From: Flavobacterium sp.
Lineage (GTDB): Bacteria; Bacteroidota; Bacteroidia; Flavobacteriales; Flavobacteriaceae
Assembly (NCBI GenBank): GCA_016718345.1
Contig: JADKDN010000001.1
Span: 195,001-259,000, forward strand
Length of the DNA stretch: 64,000 nt
Direction of reading: 5' to 3'
Translations under genes and position numbers: made by a program
Part shown: piece after piece, positions 11,812 through 23,582 of the stretch
Position numbering within the stretch: position 1 is the stretch's first letter
Layout: every line of letters starts with the position of its first letter
The notes under the pieces: generated by a model
Databases searched by the model: none
Seen by the model: the letters and a program-made list of their open reading frames with translations, nothing else
Told to the model about the DNA's origin: nothing

Positions 11812-13458
11812 TTATGCCAGCATCGTCACTGGATTTTCAATATACTGTTTTAGAGTTTGCAAAAATTGTGCTCCAGTTGCACCATCTATAGTTCGGTGGT
11901 CGCAAGCTAAAGACAACATCATGGTATTTCCAACTACGATTTGACCGTCTTTTACAACTGGTTTTTCTACAATGGCTCCTACCGATAGAATAGCTGAGTT
12001 AGGTTGATTAATAATAGAATTGAATTCTGTAATTCCAAACATTCCTAAGTTAGAAATTGTAAAGGTACTTCCTTCCATTTCGGTTGGTAATAATTTTTTG
12101 TTTTTGGCTCTACCTGCAAGGTCTCTAACACTAGCACCTATTTGAGATAAACTCATACCGTCAGTAAAAGGTAACACAGGAACAACCAAACCATCTTCAA
12201 CAGCTACAGCAACACCAATGCTCACATGATGATTAATGATGATTGCATCTTCTTTCCATTGTGAATTTATTTTTGGATGTTTTTTCAAAGCCAAAGCACA
12301 AGCTTTTATCACCATATCATTAAACGAAACTTTAGTATCAGGAACGCTGTTAATAATAGCTCTTGATTTCATTGCTTCATCCATAGTAACCTCAATCACT
12401 AAATTGTAATGTGGTGCAGTGAATAAAGATTCAGCAAACGTTTTGCGATAATTTTTCGCATTTGCGAATTTTTAATTTCTTCTGTGGCAATTTGTCCAGA
12501 TGGAACAAATGGTTTTGCAACAACAGTCTCAGCTTTTGGACTCGCCTCTGGAGCAGAACTTACGGCAGAAGTAGCTGCGCTTGAAGTTGAAGGAACATAA
12601 TTTTCAATGTCACTTTTTACAATGCGACCATTTTCACCAGAACCTTTCACGTGAGCAATATTGATACCTTTTTCTTCTGCTATTTTTTTAGCTAAAGGAG
12701 AAATGAATATTCTTCTTCCATCAGAAACTACTTGTAAAGGCTCTTCTGTTCTTTCGGCAATCGTGGCAGGAGTTTCTGTTTTTGTCTCAGCTGATGAAAC
12801 ATCTGAAATCACTCCTTTAGAGTAGTTTTCAGCAACACCAGCAACGTCGGTTCCCGGCGTAATAGCTAATAGACTATCAACAGGCGCAGTTTGACCTTCT
12901 TGAACACCAATAAATAAAAGAGTACCAGCATTAAATGACTCGAACTCCATAGTAGCTTTGTCTGTTTCGATTTCGGCTAAAATATCACCTTCTGCAACAA
13001 CATCCCCAACTTTTTTTAACCAACTAGCTACCGTGCCATCAGTCATAGTATCGCTCAAACGAGGCATAGTTACAACAACAACTCCCTGAAGGAATACTTG
13101 TCGAACCTGATGCAATGGGGTAGAGTGTTGATTTCTTCTTTTTCTCCTCAACACCGGATTCAGCTGGGTTGCAGTTGAGCTAGATGGTTTCCCAAATTAA
13201 GTAATGGAGTAATATCTTCACCTTCTGCCCAATGATGGCCAAAAGCGAATCAACAGGTGCTGTTTCTCCTTCTTGTAGACCAATATGTAAAAGGGTTCCA
13301 GAATTGAATGATTCAAATTCCATGGTAGCTTTATCGGTTTCAATTTCTGCTAGAATATCACCTTCATTAATTTTATCGCCTACTTTCTTAAGCCATTTAG
13401 CTACTACACCTTCGGTCATAGTATCACTTAAACGTGGCATTGTAATAATTTTTGCCAT
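11812..13458 (-). CDS. pdhC: Pyruvate dehydrogenase E2, dihydrolipoamide acetyltransferase (two frameshifts)
   Basis: E2 core of the pyruvate dehydrogenase complex; it transfers the acetyl group from lipoamide to CoA. The domains in order are lipoyl domain 1 (MAKIITMPRLSDTMTEG, lipoylated Lys in ETDKATMEF), a linker, lipoyl domain 2 with the same ETDKATMEF motif, a peripheral-subunit-binding domain (SPLAKKIAEEKGINIAHVKG) and a catalytic domain with active-site DHRTIDG near the C-terminus. Frame breaks fall in the linker between the two lipoyl domains (about 13155-13200) and near 12410 at the start of the catalytic domain (expected FTAPHYNL). Whole length is about 549 residues, normal for flavobacterial two-lipoyl E2. 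It lies 7 bp downstream of pdhA, clearly in the same operon. Confidence 0.95.
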
Positions 13459-13465
13459 AATTCAA

Positions 13466-14464
13466 TTATAGTTTGTGTGGTAAAAATGGATAATTTTCTT
13501 CTTCGTATACAACATCATACAATTGTTGTATTTCAGGAAAAGGGGATTCTTCAGCAAAAGCAACACAGTCTTCTACTAAATTTTTTACTCTTTCGTCAAT
13601 CACATCAATCTCTGCATCGGTCGCATATTTTTGATCTTTTATCACATCTAAAACTTGGGTGATTGGATCTATTTTTTTGTATTCTTCTACTTCATCTTTT
13701 GAACGGTACAATTGAGCATCAGACATGGAGTGTCCTCTGTAACGGTAGGTTTTCATTTCTAAAAATGTTGGGCCATCTCCGCGACGAGCTCTTTCAATAG
13801 CTTCGTGCATTGCTTCTGCAACTTTCACGGGATTCATTCCGTCTACTGGACCACAAGGCATTTCGTATCCTAATCCTAATTTCCAAATATCAGTATGGTT
13901 AGCTGTTCTTTCAACAGATGTTCCCATGGCATAACCATTGTTTTCAACAATGAATACAACAGGAAGTTTCCATAACATTGCCATATTGAATGCTTCATGC
14001 AAAGAACCTTGACGAGCAGCTCCATCTCCAAAATAAGTTAATGTAACACCATCTCTTCCAAAATACTGATCTGCAAAGGCAATACCTGCACCTACTGTGA
14101 TTTGTGCTCCAACAATTCCGTGTCCACCATAAAAACCGTGTTCTTTGGAGAAAATATGCATAGAACCACCCATTCCTTTAGAAGTTCCTGTTGCTTTACC
14201 CAAAAGTTCTGCCATTACCTTTCTTGGGTCAACTCCCATTCCTATAGGCTGTACGTGGTTTCTGTATGCTGTAATCATTTTGTCTTTACTCAAATCCATA
14301 GCGTGTAAAGCACCTGCTAAAACGGCTTCTTGCCCATTATATAAGTGAAGAAATCCTCTAATTTTTTGTTGTATGTAAAGAGCGGCTAGTTTGTCTTCAA
14401 ATTTTCTCCAAAGTAGCATATTCTCATACCACTTTAAATAAACTTCTTTTGTAACTTCTTTCAT
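13466..14464 (-). CDS. pdhA: Pyruvate dehydrogenase E1 component alpha subunit
   Basis: Thiamine-diphosphate-dependent decarboxylation of pyruvate, as the alpha chain of an alpha2beta2 E1. The 332 residues are intact. The TPP-binding motif is visible as YFGDGAARQG followed by VENNGYAMGT, the substrate region includes GSMHIFSKEHGFYGGHGIVG, and a phosphorylation-loop-like YRYRGHSMSDA is present. The gene for the beta subunit is not in this window, so it must be elsewhere. It is immediately upstream of pdhC. Confidence 0.96.
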   Translation of the reverse strand: MKEVTKEVYLKWYENMLLWRKFEDKLAALYIQQKIRGFLHLYNGQEAVLAGALHAMDLSKDKMITAYRNHVQPIGMGVDPRKVMAELLGKATGTSKGMGGSMHIFSKEHGFYGGHGIVGAQITVGAGIAFADQYFGRDGVTLTYFGDGAARQGSLHEAFNMAMLWKLPVVFIVENNGYAMGTSVERTANHTDIWKLGLGYEMPCGPVDGMNPVKVAEAMHEAIERARRGDGPTFLEMKTYRYRGHSMSDAQLYRSKDEVEEYKKIDPITQVLDVIKDQKYATDAEIDVIDERVKNLVEDCVAFAEESPFPEIQQLYDVVYEEENYPFLPHKL

Positions 14465-14632
14465 TTGGCTAATTTTATTTTGCTAAATTGTTTTAGAGCA
14501 TGTAGTCTGAAATTTCGTAATTCAATAAAACAGTACAATGAAGAACTGTTTTTTTCTTACGCAAATTTGCGAAGAGCAAAAATAAGACATTCCAACTAAG
14601 AACTAAAATTTAAAACATAGTTTTTCCTCTTT

Positions 14633-15117
14633 TTATAAGAAGTTTTTATCGAATGTAAAAGGAAGTAGATTTTTGAGTGAATCAGACTTATAAACTACAC
14701 CGATTTCGCCCATAAAATAGATTTCAATTGGCTGTTCTTGTTTAAATTCATATTCGGCTATAGATTGTCTGCAAGCCTCCACAAGGAGGTATAGGGGATT
14801 TTGTTGTATTTATGTCTGATGCTGCGCTAATGGCTATTTTCAAAATTTTTGCTTCGGGATAAGTGGCTCCAGCTTGAAAAATAGCTACTCGCTCGGCACA
14901 AAGGCCTGATGGATATGCTGCATTTTCTTGATTAGAACCCAATACGATTTTTCCATTATCTAGAGGAAGATTTGGCTCCTACCCTGAATTTTGAATATGG
15001 GGCATAAGCCTTTTTCCTGATTTCAATAGCATATGACATTAAATTTTGAATGTCTGTTGGTAAATCTTGTAACGAATCATAACCTGAAAATGTTGTTGTA
15101 ATGCTAATTTCTTTCAT
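14633..15117 (-). CDS. cdd: Cytidine deaminase (two frameshifts)
   Basis: Zinc-dependent hydrolytic deamination of cytidine/deoxycytidine for pyrimidine salvage. The start is taken as the ATG at 15117 (MKEISITTTFSGYDSL) because upstream in-frame codons lack family features. Visible motifs are AYAPYSKFRVGA, then after a break near 14948 (extra T) NQENAAYPSGLCAERVA with the zinc Cys and catalytic Glu. After a second break near 14775 (extra T) comes PCGGCRQSIAEYEF with the remaining zinc cysteines. The C-terminus reads to TAA at 14633-14635 (FDKNFL). About 160 residues is the expected size. It lies between porV and pdhA. Confidence 0.9.
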
Positions 15118-15231
15118 ATGAAGATTGTATTTTAATGGTGTATTTAACAAGTCTATTGCATTAATTTTTTTGGAAAAAAAATCCAAATTTCGAAATTTTG
15201 AAATTTGGATTCTTTTATTGATTAAACGATA

Positions 15232-16407
15232 CTAATATTCGTCATATTTATCTCCGAATGCGAAACTAAGTGAAAAACGTAAGGTGTTTTCTAATGGGTT
15301 TTTTACATTGGATGCTGAAAATAAATACGACACATCAATTTTTACTACATTATAAGTAAAGCCAGTACCAAGTGAGAAAAATTTTCTAGCTCCTTTATCT
15401 GGGCTTTCATTAAAATAACCCAAACGAAACGCAAAGGAATCTTGATACATATATTCTGCGCCAACAGAGTAGGTTACTTCTTTTAACTCCTCACTGAATC
15501 CGTCTGGAGCATCATTGAAAGATTTGAAAGCTCCGTTAAACCAGCCTATTTTGTTGTACTCTATATTGTTTTGTGATTTTTCACTTGACGATATCTCCCC
15601 ATCTTCATCCAAATCTTTTGGTTCTTGAGGTGTTGGTACTAATAATTTATTGAATTCTAAATTTAAGCCAATTTTGTTGTATTCGTCTAAAATAAAATCA
15701 AAACCACCACCAAGTTTTAAGTTCGCAGGTAAAAAATTCGAACCTACAGTTGAATCAGTTGATTGGTCATAATTAATTTTTGGACCTAAATTTTGAAAAT
15801 TGAATCCAGCTCTCCATCTACCATCAAAATCAGTAAATGCAGTTTCTTCGGATTGATAGAAACCAGCGACATCAAAAGCAAATGAGCTAGCTGCAGAGGA
15901 ACTTTGACCTTCAGTAGGAATTCTAAGGTTTGATCTTATGTACCGACCAGCTACTGCCATCGAAAAACGTTCGCTTAATTTTTGTGAATAGGATAAATCT
16001 ACTGCAAATTCCGCAGGTTTCACAACGTTCGCCTGAGCATCAATACTTTCTCTTAATTCAATTTCTCCTAAACTAAAGAAACGAAGACTTGAGGCAAAAG
16101 CACCACGGTCATTGATTTTATTAAAGTAATTTACTTGTCCTAATGAAATGTCATTGACTAATTCTACCAAATAGGGTGTGTAGCTTAAAGCAAATCCTTG
16201 CTTATCGAGTGAGAATGAATACTTAGCAGGGTTCCATTGTTGAGAATAAGTGTCTGTTGAGGTAGCTACACCATTGTCTGCCATACCTGCTGATCTTGCA
16301 TCTCCAGCAACTAGTAGGAAAGGGACTCCTGTGGTGATAACTCTTTCTTGAGCTTTTGATAATTGTACTACTACTAAACAAAGTAGTATTGCTGCAATTT
16401 TTTTCAT
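15232..16407 (-). CDS. porV: Type IX secretion system outer-membrane protein PorV
   Basis: PorV (LptO) is a beta-barrel that shuttles T9SS cargo from the translocon to the PorU sortase/attachment complex. It is intact at 391 residues. It has a signal peptide (MKKIAAILLCLVVVQLSKAQ) and the family start ITTGVPFLLVAGDARSAGMA, followed by NGVATSTDTYSQQWNPAKY and an alternating beta-strand barrel ending in an aromatic-rich strand (LRFSLSFAFGDKYDEY). It lies 38 bp downstream of porU on the same strand, so the two are probably co-transcribed. It should serve the T9SS cargo proteins seen at 1-8884. Confidence 0.94.
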   Translation of the reverse strand: MKKIAAILLCLVVVQLSKAQERVITTGVPFLLVAGDARSAGMADNGVATSTDTYSQQWNPAKYSFSLDKQGFALSYTPYLVELVNDISLGQVNYFNKINDRGAFASSLRFFSLGEIELRESIDAQANVVKPAEFAVDLSYSQKLSERFSMAVAGRYIRSNLRIPTEGQSSSAASSFAFDVAGFYQSEETAFTDFDGRWRAGFNFQNLGPKINYDQSTDSTVGSNFLPANLKLGGGFDFILDEYNKIGLNLEFNKLLVPTPQEPKDLDEDGEISSSEKSQNNIEYNKIGWFNGAFKSFNDAPDGFSEELKEVTYSVGAEYMYQDSFAFRLGYFNESPDKGARKFFSLGTGFTYNVVKIDVSYLFSASNVKNPLENTLRFSLSFAFGDKYDEY

Positions 16408-16445
16408 TCTAAATTTTTAAAAAAGTTAACAAATATAGTGTTTTA

Positions 16446-19400
16446 TTAAAGGATAACAAGTTTCTCGTATTTTTCTGTTCTTGTATTTGTTAAAACAGAT
16501 TTTACGGTAAGTTTATAAATATAGGTTCCTTTTCCGATTCTGTCACCAAAATCATCTTTGCCATCCCAAGTAATTTCTCTCGATAGAAATCCTTCGGTGG
16601 TTACCGTTTGATTTTTTGACCAAACTATTTTTCCAGAAACCGTCATGACTTGTACCTGAACCTCTAGCGGTTCAAAAGGTTTGTTATGGGTGAACCAAAA
16701 TTGAGTATAATTTATAAATGGGTTAGGATAATTTAAAACATTTGTAATTTGTATAGATTCATCGCCCACAACTATGAATTGTATTTCAGATGTAATTGGG
16801 TTATTGTATACATCCCAAGCTTTAAATGTAATGGTGTGTAGCCCAACGGCTAGATTTCGGAAGGGAAATTTCAATTTCCCCTTAGTATAATCGTCTAATT
16901 CGGTTTCATAGTAATCATTGAGCTTGTATGGATTGTTTTCGTCACCATCTAAAATAGCTATAATGTCGTGTCCAATTCCGCTGGCAGTGTTAATTCCGTT
17001 TTCGTCTTCTAAAAATGCTAAAAATAAAGGAGATTCATTTGTGATTCCTCCAGAAATAAATGTTTGATCGTTCATGTAGAGTTTTACCCTTGGAGCAATA
17101 TTGTCTACTGTTGCATTTTCATTTGTTCCGCCAACTTTTATAGAAGAATTTGAACCTGTTTTGTCTAAAAGAATCTCTCCGCGTTTTGCATAAAAACTAA
17201 TTTTTCCATTTCCAAGAGGTATGAAATGTCTCTTGGAACTATAAAGCCAAATTCAAATTGACCATTTGTGATTGTAGCATTTCCTCTAAAAATAGTTTCC
17301 CCTAATGTGTTAAAATTTATGGAGGCACTATTGCCGTCGTTATTTAATGTTGATCTAGATATATTTTTATCAAAAATTTGTACTGACAATTCTCCTTTGT
17401 AGTCGGGCATCAGGTTGTTGTCTTCGTCTGTAACTTCACCAGCAATTTTTATATATGATAATGCTTTTAAATTATCAACAGGACCAGTTATTGGCTTGTC
17501 GTTAATCTTTGTAAGATTGATCATGGGTTGAGGAATGTCTAATTTAAGTGCGGGGTCGCCAAGATAGAATACGACATCCGTTCTTGGGGCAAAATCGTTT
17601 TTAGCTAATCGCAATGCTTCTGCGATAGAAGTATATTCATTTGAACCATATGAAAACAAATATTTGGAAAGCACATCATTGAAATTTTCTCCTGTTGTTT
17701 GTCCAATTTCACGAATAGTCGTTATCATTGAAATGGCTCCTCCTTGTGGATTCCAATAGGTGTACTCACCAGCAGTTGGTCTAGCAGGATTGTCAAATCG
17801 GGAAAAATCACAAGTAATAGTTATGAATAGGGGGTATTTATAGCGATTGCTTAAATTTTGCCCGTCAGATTTCTCCCATATTCGTTCTTGAGTTAATCCA
17901 TCTTCTCCACCGTGACCGAGATAATTCAAAACTAAGGCTCCTTTTTCGAAAGCGTTAAATAATTCTTCTCGCGCTTTTGGGTATCTTGAACCACCAGCAG
18001 AAGTTTCTTGAGTATAAGAATCAAGTAGTATTTTTTTTGCATTCAAAAAAGGTTTTTCGGATTCAATGCTATCAGATAAATTGTTCATTCTAGTTTGCAA
18101 ACTGGCGTCACTCGTTACATCGGCATCATCAGAAATCACAACATAGTTGTTTCTCCAATTTCCATAAGATTTGATGTCATGATAATCAATGATTTTGTTA
18201 ACTAATTCATCTGCTTGTGTTGGGTTGTTGGCAATCATTCGGCCAACAGCAATATCCAAACTGCCCACAAAACTGTCAACATTCCCTTCGTTGTCGCTCA
18301 TCAAACCAAAGAAATCATCTGATGCAAATGAAGATTCGCCAAGAGTAAAGCTGTTTAGAGCATGATAAATAGGAACAATGTTTGAGTTGAATTCTCTGGG
18401 CAATCTATTTTTAAAATCATAAGATGCATCGCCAAAGAGGTTGAGGTATTTTATTTCATTACCAGGAATTACAGGGTGGTCATAGACATATTTAACAAAA
18501 TTTCGTAGTGCCCCGATGTCTTGTTTGCCTGAAGAAAATTCTTGGTAAATATTTTCAAGAAATACCACTTTGACATTGAGTTTTGAATAATTTCTGTGAA
18601 AATTAGCTAATTTTTCAGCCTGTGTTCCCAATAGCGAGGGTGTGATGATTATATAATCTACATCTTGTTTTACTCCTTGAGCATTGGTGAAAATAGTTCC
18701 TTTTAAATTTTGATTGGACACTCTAGTTTGTGAATCTTTAAGTGGACTGTAATAATCATTAACGTCAACAGCAATGTATTTTCGGATTTCTCCTAAACTA
18801 ACTTTGAACGATAACGTATTTTGAGAGTTGTTTTCAACTTTAGTGACATTATAAATGTCTGTTACATCCCAAATTTGGCTCAATGAACTGGCGTTAGTTA
18901 TTTGATATTCTCCAATTCCTATTGATGTATTGGCTAAATCATATTGAAATTGGAATTGTTTTCCATAACCTTTTAGATTTCTTTTCGATTTTAGTAAAAT
19001 GTAATCTAAATAGCCTTTGGAGTCAGGAACTCCATTATTATCATATTTTAGAGTTATTTTAATGTTTTCTGATGCAGGAATTGAGGTGTTTAATTCTTCA
19101 GGGTCAGCCTGAGTAGCTCCACCAGTAGCAGAAAATAATATGGTACCAACAGATTGATTGTTTGCCTTTACTTCAAATGACGTTCTGGTAAAAGAACTTG
19201 CTGCGGTAAAAACAGTCAAATTTACCGGTTTAGAAGTAACAATATTTGGAATGTTAAAGTTGAAATCTTGTTCGTTTTCAATGTTAAATTGCTCTCCAAA
19301 CCAACGTCTTCCTAATTTGACAATATTTACTTTGTCAACTTCATAGTAATTATATCCGTCAAATTCTGTAATAGTTAGTTCACTGTTGCCTGACGGTTGC

Positions 19401-20272
19401 TGCAAGTCTGAAATTCTTTTTCCGTCTTCACCTTGCATATTTACGTAATAGTATGATTTTGAATCGTATAAATTGTTTGTAGTTTGGCTGTCTCCGTTCC
19501 ATTGATCGACACCTTCTGCATAAAAAATGACGTAATCACTATCGTTAAAAATACCATCGTCTTCACCAATGACTTGTATGCTATTCTCGGCCAAATCTGT
19601 AGGATAATATTCGCTATTTTTAAGAGGAATCATCCTTCCGCCATTTCCGTAAATTTTTATTTTTTTTGGATTTACCGCATCGACATCAAACCCCATTTGC
19701 TTCAGAAAACTTTTACTCAATTTATATACGCCCGATTTCACCACGTAAAAACGACGCCATTCTCCTGTTGCTAATACAGAGTTGGTGACTGTATTGGACC
19801 GAGAAACTGCTGTTGAAGAATTTTTTAGTATGGTATTAAATGATATATAATAGGAGAAAGATTTAACTTTTTTGAAGCCGTTCGCGTCTTTAATTATAGG
19901 AGATAATGAAACAAAAGCAAAGTATGCATTTCTTGCCTGCATATTCTTTGCTTTAGCATTTATTTGAGATGGAATTGCTTTGATAGATAAATCACCAAGT
20001 TCAGATTCGTCAATATTTTCATAAACGACATTGGTGATTCGCAATGAGCTTTCGTCAATTTTGGAGGAAACGGCAACTTTTAAATTGAAGAATAATTGTT
20101 TTTTGTAAGCATCAAATTGAAAATTAGCATCATTAAATCTCGGAACAGTCAATTTGTGAGAACCGAACGAAATAGGCGATTTTGAGTTCCAAGTAACCAT
20201 AATTTCTCCTTTTTGTTGACTAAAACAAATTACAGAAAACAATAAAAATAGGATATATAGTGTTTTTTTCAT
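16446..20272 (-). CDS. porU: Type IX secretion system C-terminal signal peptidase/sortase PorU (one frameshift)
   Basis: Gingipain-like (C25) cysteine protease on the cell surface that removes T9SS C-terminal domains and attaches cargo. About 1,275 residues. Signal peptide MKKTLYILFLLFSVICFSQQ. The C25 domain includes VDYIIITPSLL, ALVLNYLGHGGEDGLT with the catalytic His region, and FITITCDFSRFDNP with the catalytic Cys. The frame is lost near 17220, where one C is missing (expected DISYPLGNGKISFYAKRGE), and continues to a C-terminal region containing NVLNYPNPF and a FlgD-like fold (EITWDGKDDFGDRIGKGTY). The 17076-17164 interval is coding in the shifted frame. It is divergent from gldJ. Confidence 0.93.
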
Positions 20273-20479
20273 AGTTTATGAATAACGTATTTAAGCATAA
20301 ATTATTACGGGAAGTAAAAATAATTTATTTCGTCAAGAAGATTAAAATATTTAAATTATTTTGCGTTATACATTGTGTTGTTAATTAAAAACACGCAAAT
20401 TTATTTTTTTAAAAAAAGATGTTGCAATATAAAGGTTAATTATTATATTGCGCCTCGAAATTAATTACCTACAAGAAGT

Positions 20480-22219
20480 ATGAAAGTAAATAAAATTATG
20501 GCTGTAAGATTGTTGCTATCACTAGCAATAGTGTTAGGTTTTGCTACAAGTTGTAGTAAAAAATCCAGTTCAAAAAACTCATCAACTGCAACAGGTTGGA
20601 AAATCAACGATAAAAAAGGAGGTTTTCAATATGCTTCAAATTTCAAAAAGCAAGCAACGGGACCTGGACTAGTTATGGTTGAAGGAGGAACTTTTACTAT
20701 GGGAAAGGTTCAAGATGATGTAATGCATGATTGGAATAATACCCCAAACCAACAACATGTCCAGTCGTTTTATATGGATGAAACTGAAGTTACTAATTTG
20801 ATGTACATGGAGTATATCGATTGGTTGAAAAGAGTTTTTCCTCCAGACCAAGAAAATTATAAAAACATATACGAAGGCGCATTACCTGATACCCTAGTGT
20901 GGAGAAACAGATTAGGATACAATGAAACCATGACTAATAACTACTTAAGACACCCAGCTTATGCTAGTTATCCTGTTGTTGGAGTAAATTGGATTCAAGC
21001 GGTTGAGTTTAGCAAATGGAGAACAGATCGTGTTAATGAAAGTACTCTTGAAACGCAAGGATATTTAAAGAAAGATGCTAAAGTTTTAGATGTAAAAGCA
21101 GATGCAATTTTTAGTACTGAAACTTATTTGAATGCACCATCTAAAGCGTTTGGAGGTGATGAAAAAATAGTTTTAAAAGGGCCAAAAAATTCAAAATCGA
21201 AACCAGTTAAAACTAAGGGTACTAAAGATAATCCATCAACCGAAACTGCTGCTAAAAATGTTTATGCACAAAGGTCTTCAGGACTTATTTTGCCAGAATA
21301 TAGACTTCCAACAGAAGCAGAGTGGGAATATGCTGCTGCAGCTGATGTAGGACAAAGAGAATATAACATTTACAAAGGTCAGAAAAAATATCCATGGTCA
21401 GGTAGTTATACTCGTTCAGGGAAAAGACAGGTTAGAGGTGATCAATTGGCTAACTTCAAGCAAGGTAAAGGAGACTATGGAGGAATTGCAGGTTGGTCAG
21501 ATGACGGAGCCGATATTACCAATGTAGTAAAATCATATCCACCGAACGACTTTGGATTGTATGACATGGCTGGAAACGTAGCAGAATGGGTTGCTGATGT
21601 TTACAGACCTATCGTTGATGATGAAGCAAGTGATTTCAACTACTTTAGAGGTAACGTATACACGAAAAATAAAATTGGAGACGATGGTAAAGTTGACTTG
21701 GTAACACAAGAGACTCAAAAATTTGATACTTTATCAAATGGTAGAATAATTTCTAGAAATTTCCCAGGTCAAATCACTCAAGTTCCTGTAGACGAAAATG
21801 AAACTTACTTGAGACAAAACTTTGACAAGAGCGATGAGAGAAATTATAGAGACGGAGACAAACAATCTACAAGATACTATAAGTTTGGTTCTTCTGAAGA
21901 CGAGGATGACCCTAAAAAACAAGAAAAAACAAGAATGTACGATTCTCCTCAACACAATATTACCACAGATAGTTTAGGTAATATGAAAAAGCTTTATGAT
22001 AAATCTAACAAAAGAACTACATTAGTTAACGATGACGTTAGAGTATACAAAGGAGGTTCTTGGAGAGATAGAGCGTATTGGCTTGATCCAGCACAAAGAA
22101 GATATTTTCCACAAGATATGGCAACTGACTACATTGGTTTTAGATGTGCAATGTCTAGAGTAGGACCTAAGGCTGACAAAAAGAAAAGAGCCAGAACTAA
22201 TTTCAAAAGTATAATATAA
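20480..22219 (+). CDS. gldJ: Gliding motility lipoprotein GldJ
   Basis: Outer-membrane lipoprotein of the gliding/T9SS machinery in Bacteroidota. It is intact at 579 residues. The lipobox is at FATSCSKK. The protein is built on a formylglycine-generating-enzyme (FGE-sulfatase) fold: MVEGGTFTMG near residue 72, DETEVTNLMYMEYIDW, YRLPTEAEWEYAAAA, DMAGNVAEWVADVYR, and the end motif VYKGGSWRDRAYWLDPAQRR...GFRCAMSRVG. The long insert between the FGE motifs (residues about 180-260, Lys-rich) is typical of GldJ compared with enzymatic FGEs. It is divergent from porU and followed by murF, an order I recall from other flavobacteria. Confidence 0.95.
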   Translation: MKVNKIMAVRLLLSLAIVLGFATSCSKKSSSKNSSTATGWKINDKKGGFQYASNFKKQATGPGLVMVEGGTFTMGKVQDDVMHDWNNTPNQQHVQSFYMDETEVTNLMYMEYIDWLKRVFPPDQENYKNIYEGALPDTLVWRNRLGYNETMTNNYLRHPAYASYPVVGVNWIQAVEFSKWRTDRVNESTLETQGYLKKDAKVLDVKADAIFSTETYLNAPSKAFGGDEKIVLKGPKNSKSKPVKTKGTKDNPSTETAAKNVYAQRSSGLILPEYRLPTEAEWEYAAAADVGQREYNIYKGQKKYPWSGSYTRSGKRQVRGDQLANFKQGKGDYGGIAGWSDDGADITNVVKSYPPNDFGLYDMAGNVAEWVADVYRPIVDDEASDFNYFRGNVYTKNKIGDDGKVDLVTQETQKFDTLSNGRIISRNFPGQITQVPVDENETYLRQNFDKSDERNYRDGDKQSTRYYKFGSSEDEDDPKKQEKTRMYDSPQHNITTDSLGNMKKLYDKSNKRTTLVNDDVRVYKGGSWRDRAYWLDPAQRRYFPQDMATDYIGFRCAMSRVGPKADKKKRARTNFKSII

Positions 22220-22220
22220 C

Positions 22221-22250
22221 AAGAGCCCTTTTATTAGGGCTTTTGTTTTT
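22221..22250 (+). terminator. Terminator after gldJ
   Basis: Stem AAGAGCCCT / AGGGCTTTT with a short loop and a T-run immediately follows the gldJ stop. murF begins 15 bp later, so read-through or a second promoter must supply murF. Confidence 0.75.
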
Positions 22251-22264
22251 TAAAATTATTTTCA

Positions 22265-23547
22265 ATGAATATTGAAATCATACATAGCTTGTTTTTGAAA
22301 TGTAATTCCATTTCTATTGATACTAGAAAAATTGAACCTAATTCTTTTTTTGTTGCAATAAAAGGAGATCGATTTGATGCTAATACATTTGCAAAAGAGG
22401 CTATAGAAAAAGGCGCTTCATATGTTGTTATTGATAATGAAGGGTATTATATTGATGAGAGAACGATACTGGTAGAAGATAGCTTACTTGCACTGCAAGA
22501 ATTAGCTAGATTTCACAGGGAGTATTTAAAATTGCCGATAGTCGCACTGACAGGTAGTAATGGAAAGACAACTACAAAGGAGTTGATAAATGCTGTGCTT
22601 TCAAAAAAATATAACACAAAAGCGACAGTTGGAAATCTTAATAATCACATAGGGGTTCCATTGACACTGCTTTCTTTTACACCGCAAACCGAGATTGGGA
22701 TTGTTGAAATGGGAGCAAATCACCAAAAAGAAATAGAATTTTTATGTGAAATTACGCAACCAGATTATGGATATATCACAAATTTTGGGAAAGCACATTT
22801 AGAAGGATTTGGAGGTGTTGAAGGAGTAATTAAAGGAAAAGTGAGATGTATACATTTCTTTTAAGAAACAATAAAACAGTTTTTGTCAATCTTGACGACC
22901 CTATTCAGGTAGAAAAAACCGGAAGCTTGAATGTATTTACTTTTGGTATTGATAAAGCAAATGCAGATGTTATGATTACCGCCGTAAATGCAAATCCTTT
23001 TGTAGAAGTTACTTTTTTAAACACAGTGGTTCACTCCAATTTAATCGGTTTGTATAATGCGAATAACATTAATGCAGCGATTGCGATTGGTAAATATTTT
23101 GGTGTTGCTAACGAAGATATCAAGCAGGCATTAGAGAGCTATGTTCCTGAGAATAATAGATCCCAATTGATTCGTCGCAAAACCAATGAAATTATTTTAG
23201 ATGCTTATAATGCAAATCCAAGTAGTATTGCGGTGGCAATTACTAATTTCATTCAGTTAAAAAGAGAGGGGAGAATAATGGTGCTTGGCGATATGTTTGA
23301 ATTGGGAAAAGACAGTATCAACGAACACAAAAACGTTGTTGAATCACTTTTAGATCAAGAAGATATCATGTGCTTTTTTGTTGGAAAAGATTTTTACAGC
23401 AATAAAAAACAAAGTGAAAATTTTCATTTCTATAATACTTTCGATGACTTTGTAAATGATTTTAAACAACATCATTTTCAGAATAAAATAATACTGATTA
23501 AAGGGTCAAGAGGTATGGCATTAGAAAGAACTTTAGAATTAATTTGA
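22265..23547 (+). CDS. murF: UDP-N-acetylmuramoyl-tripeptide--D-alanyl-D-alanine ligase (one frameshift)
   Basis: Adds D-Ala-D-Ala to UDP-MurNAc-tripeptide, the last cytoplasmic step of peptidoglycan precursor synthesis. Motifs in order: SIDTRKIEPNSFFVAIKGDRFD (the Mur N-terminal domain), P-loop LTGSNGKTTTKE, GNLNNHIGVPLTLL, GIVEMGANHQKEIEFL, then after a break near 22841 (one A missing; GKSEMYTFLLRN expected) NLIGLYNANNINAAIAIG and LDAYNANPSS. Full length about 427 residues. The gene is essential in all walled bacteria, so the break is almost certainly a sequence error. Confidence 0.95.
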
Positions 23548-23548
23548 T

Positions 23549-23582
23549 AAAAAAACTCCTTAAGAAATTAAGGAGTTTTTTG
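23549..23582 (+). terminator. Terminator after murF
   Basis: Near-perfect stem AAAACTCCTTAA / TTAAGGAGTTTT with a 4-base loop and T-run directly after the murF stop. It abuts the 3' end of the convergent tRNA and could also end its transcription. Confidence 0.88.
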
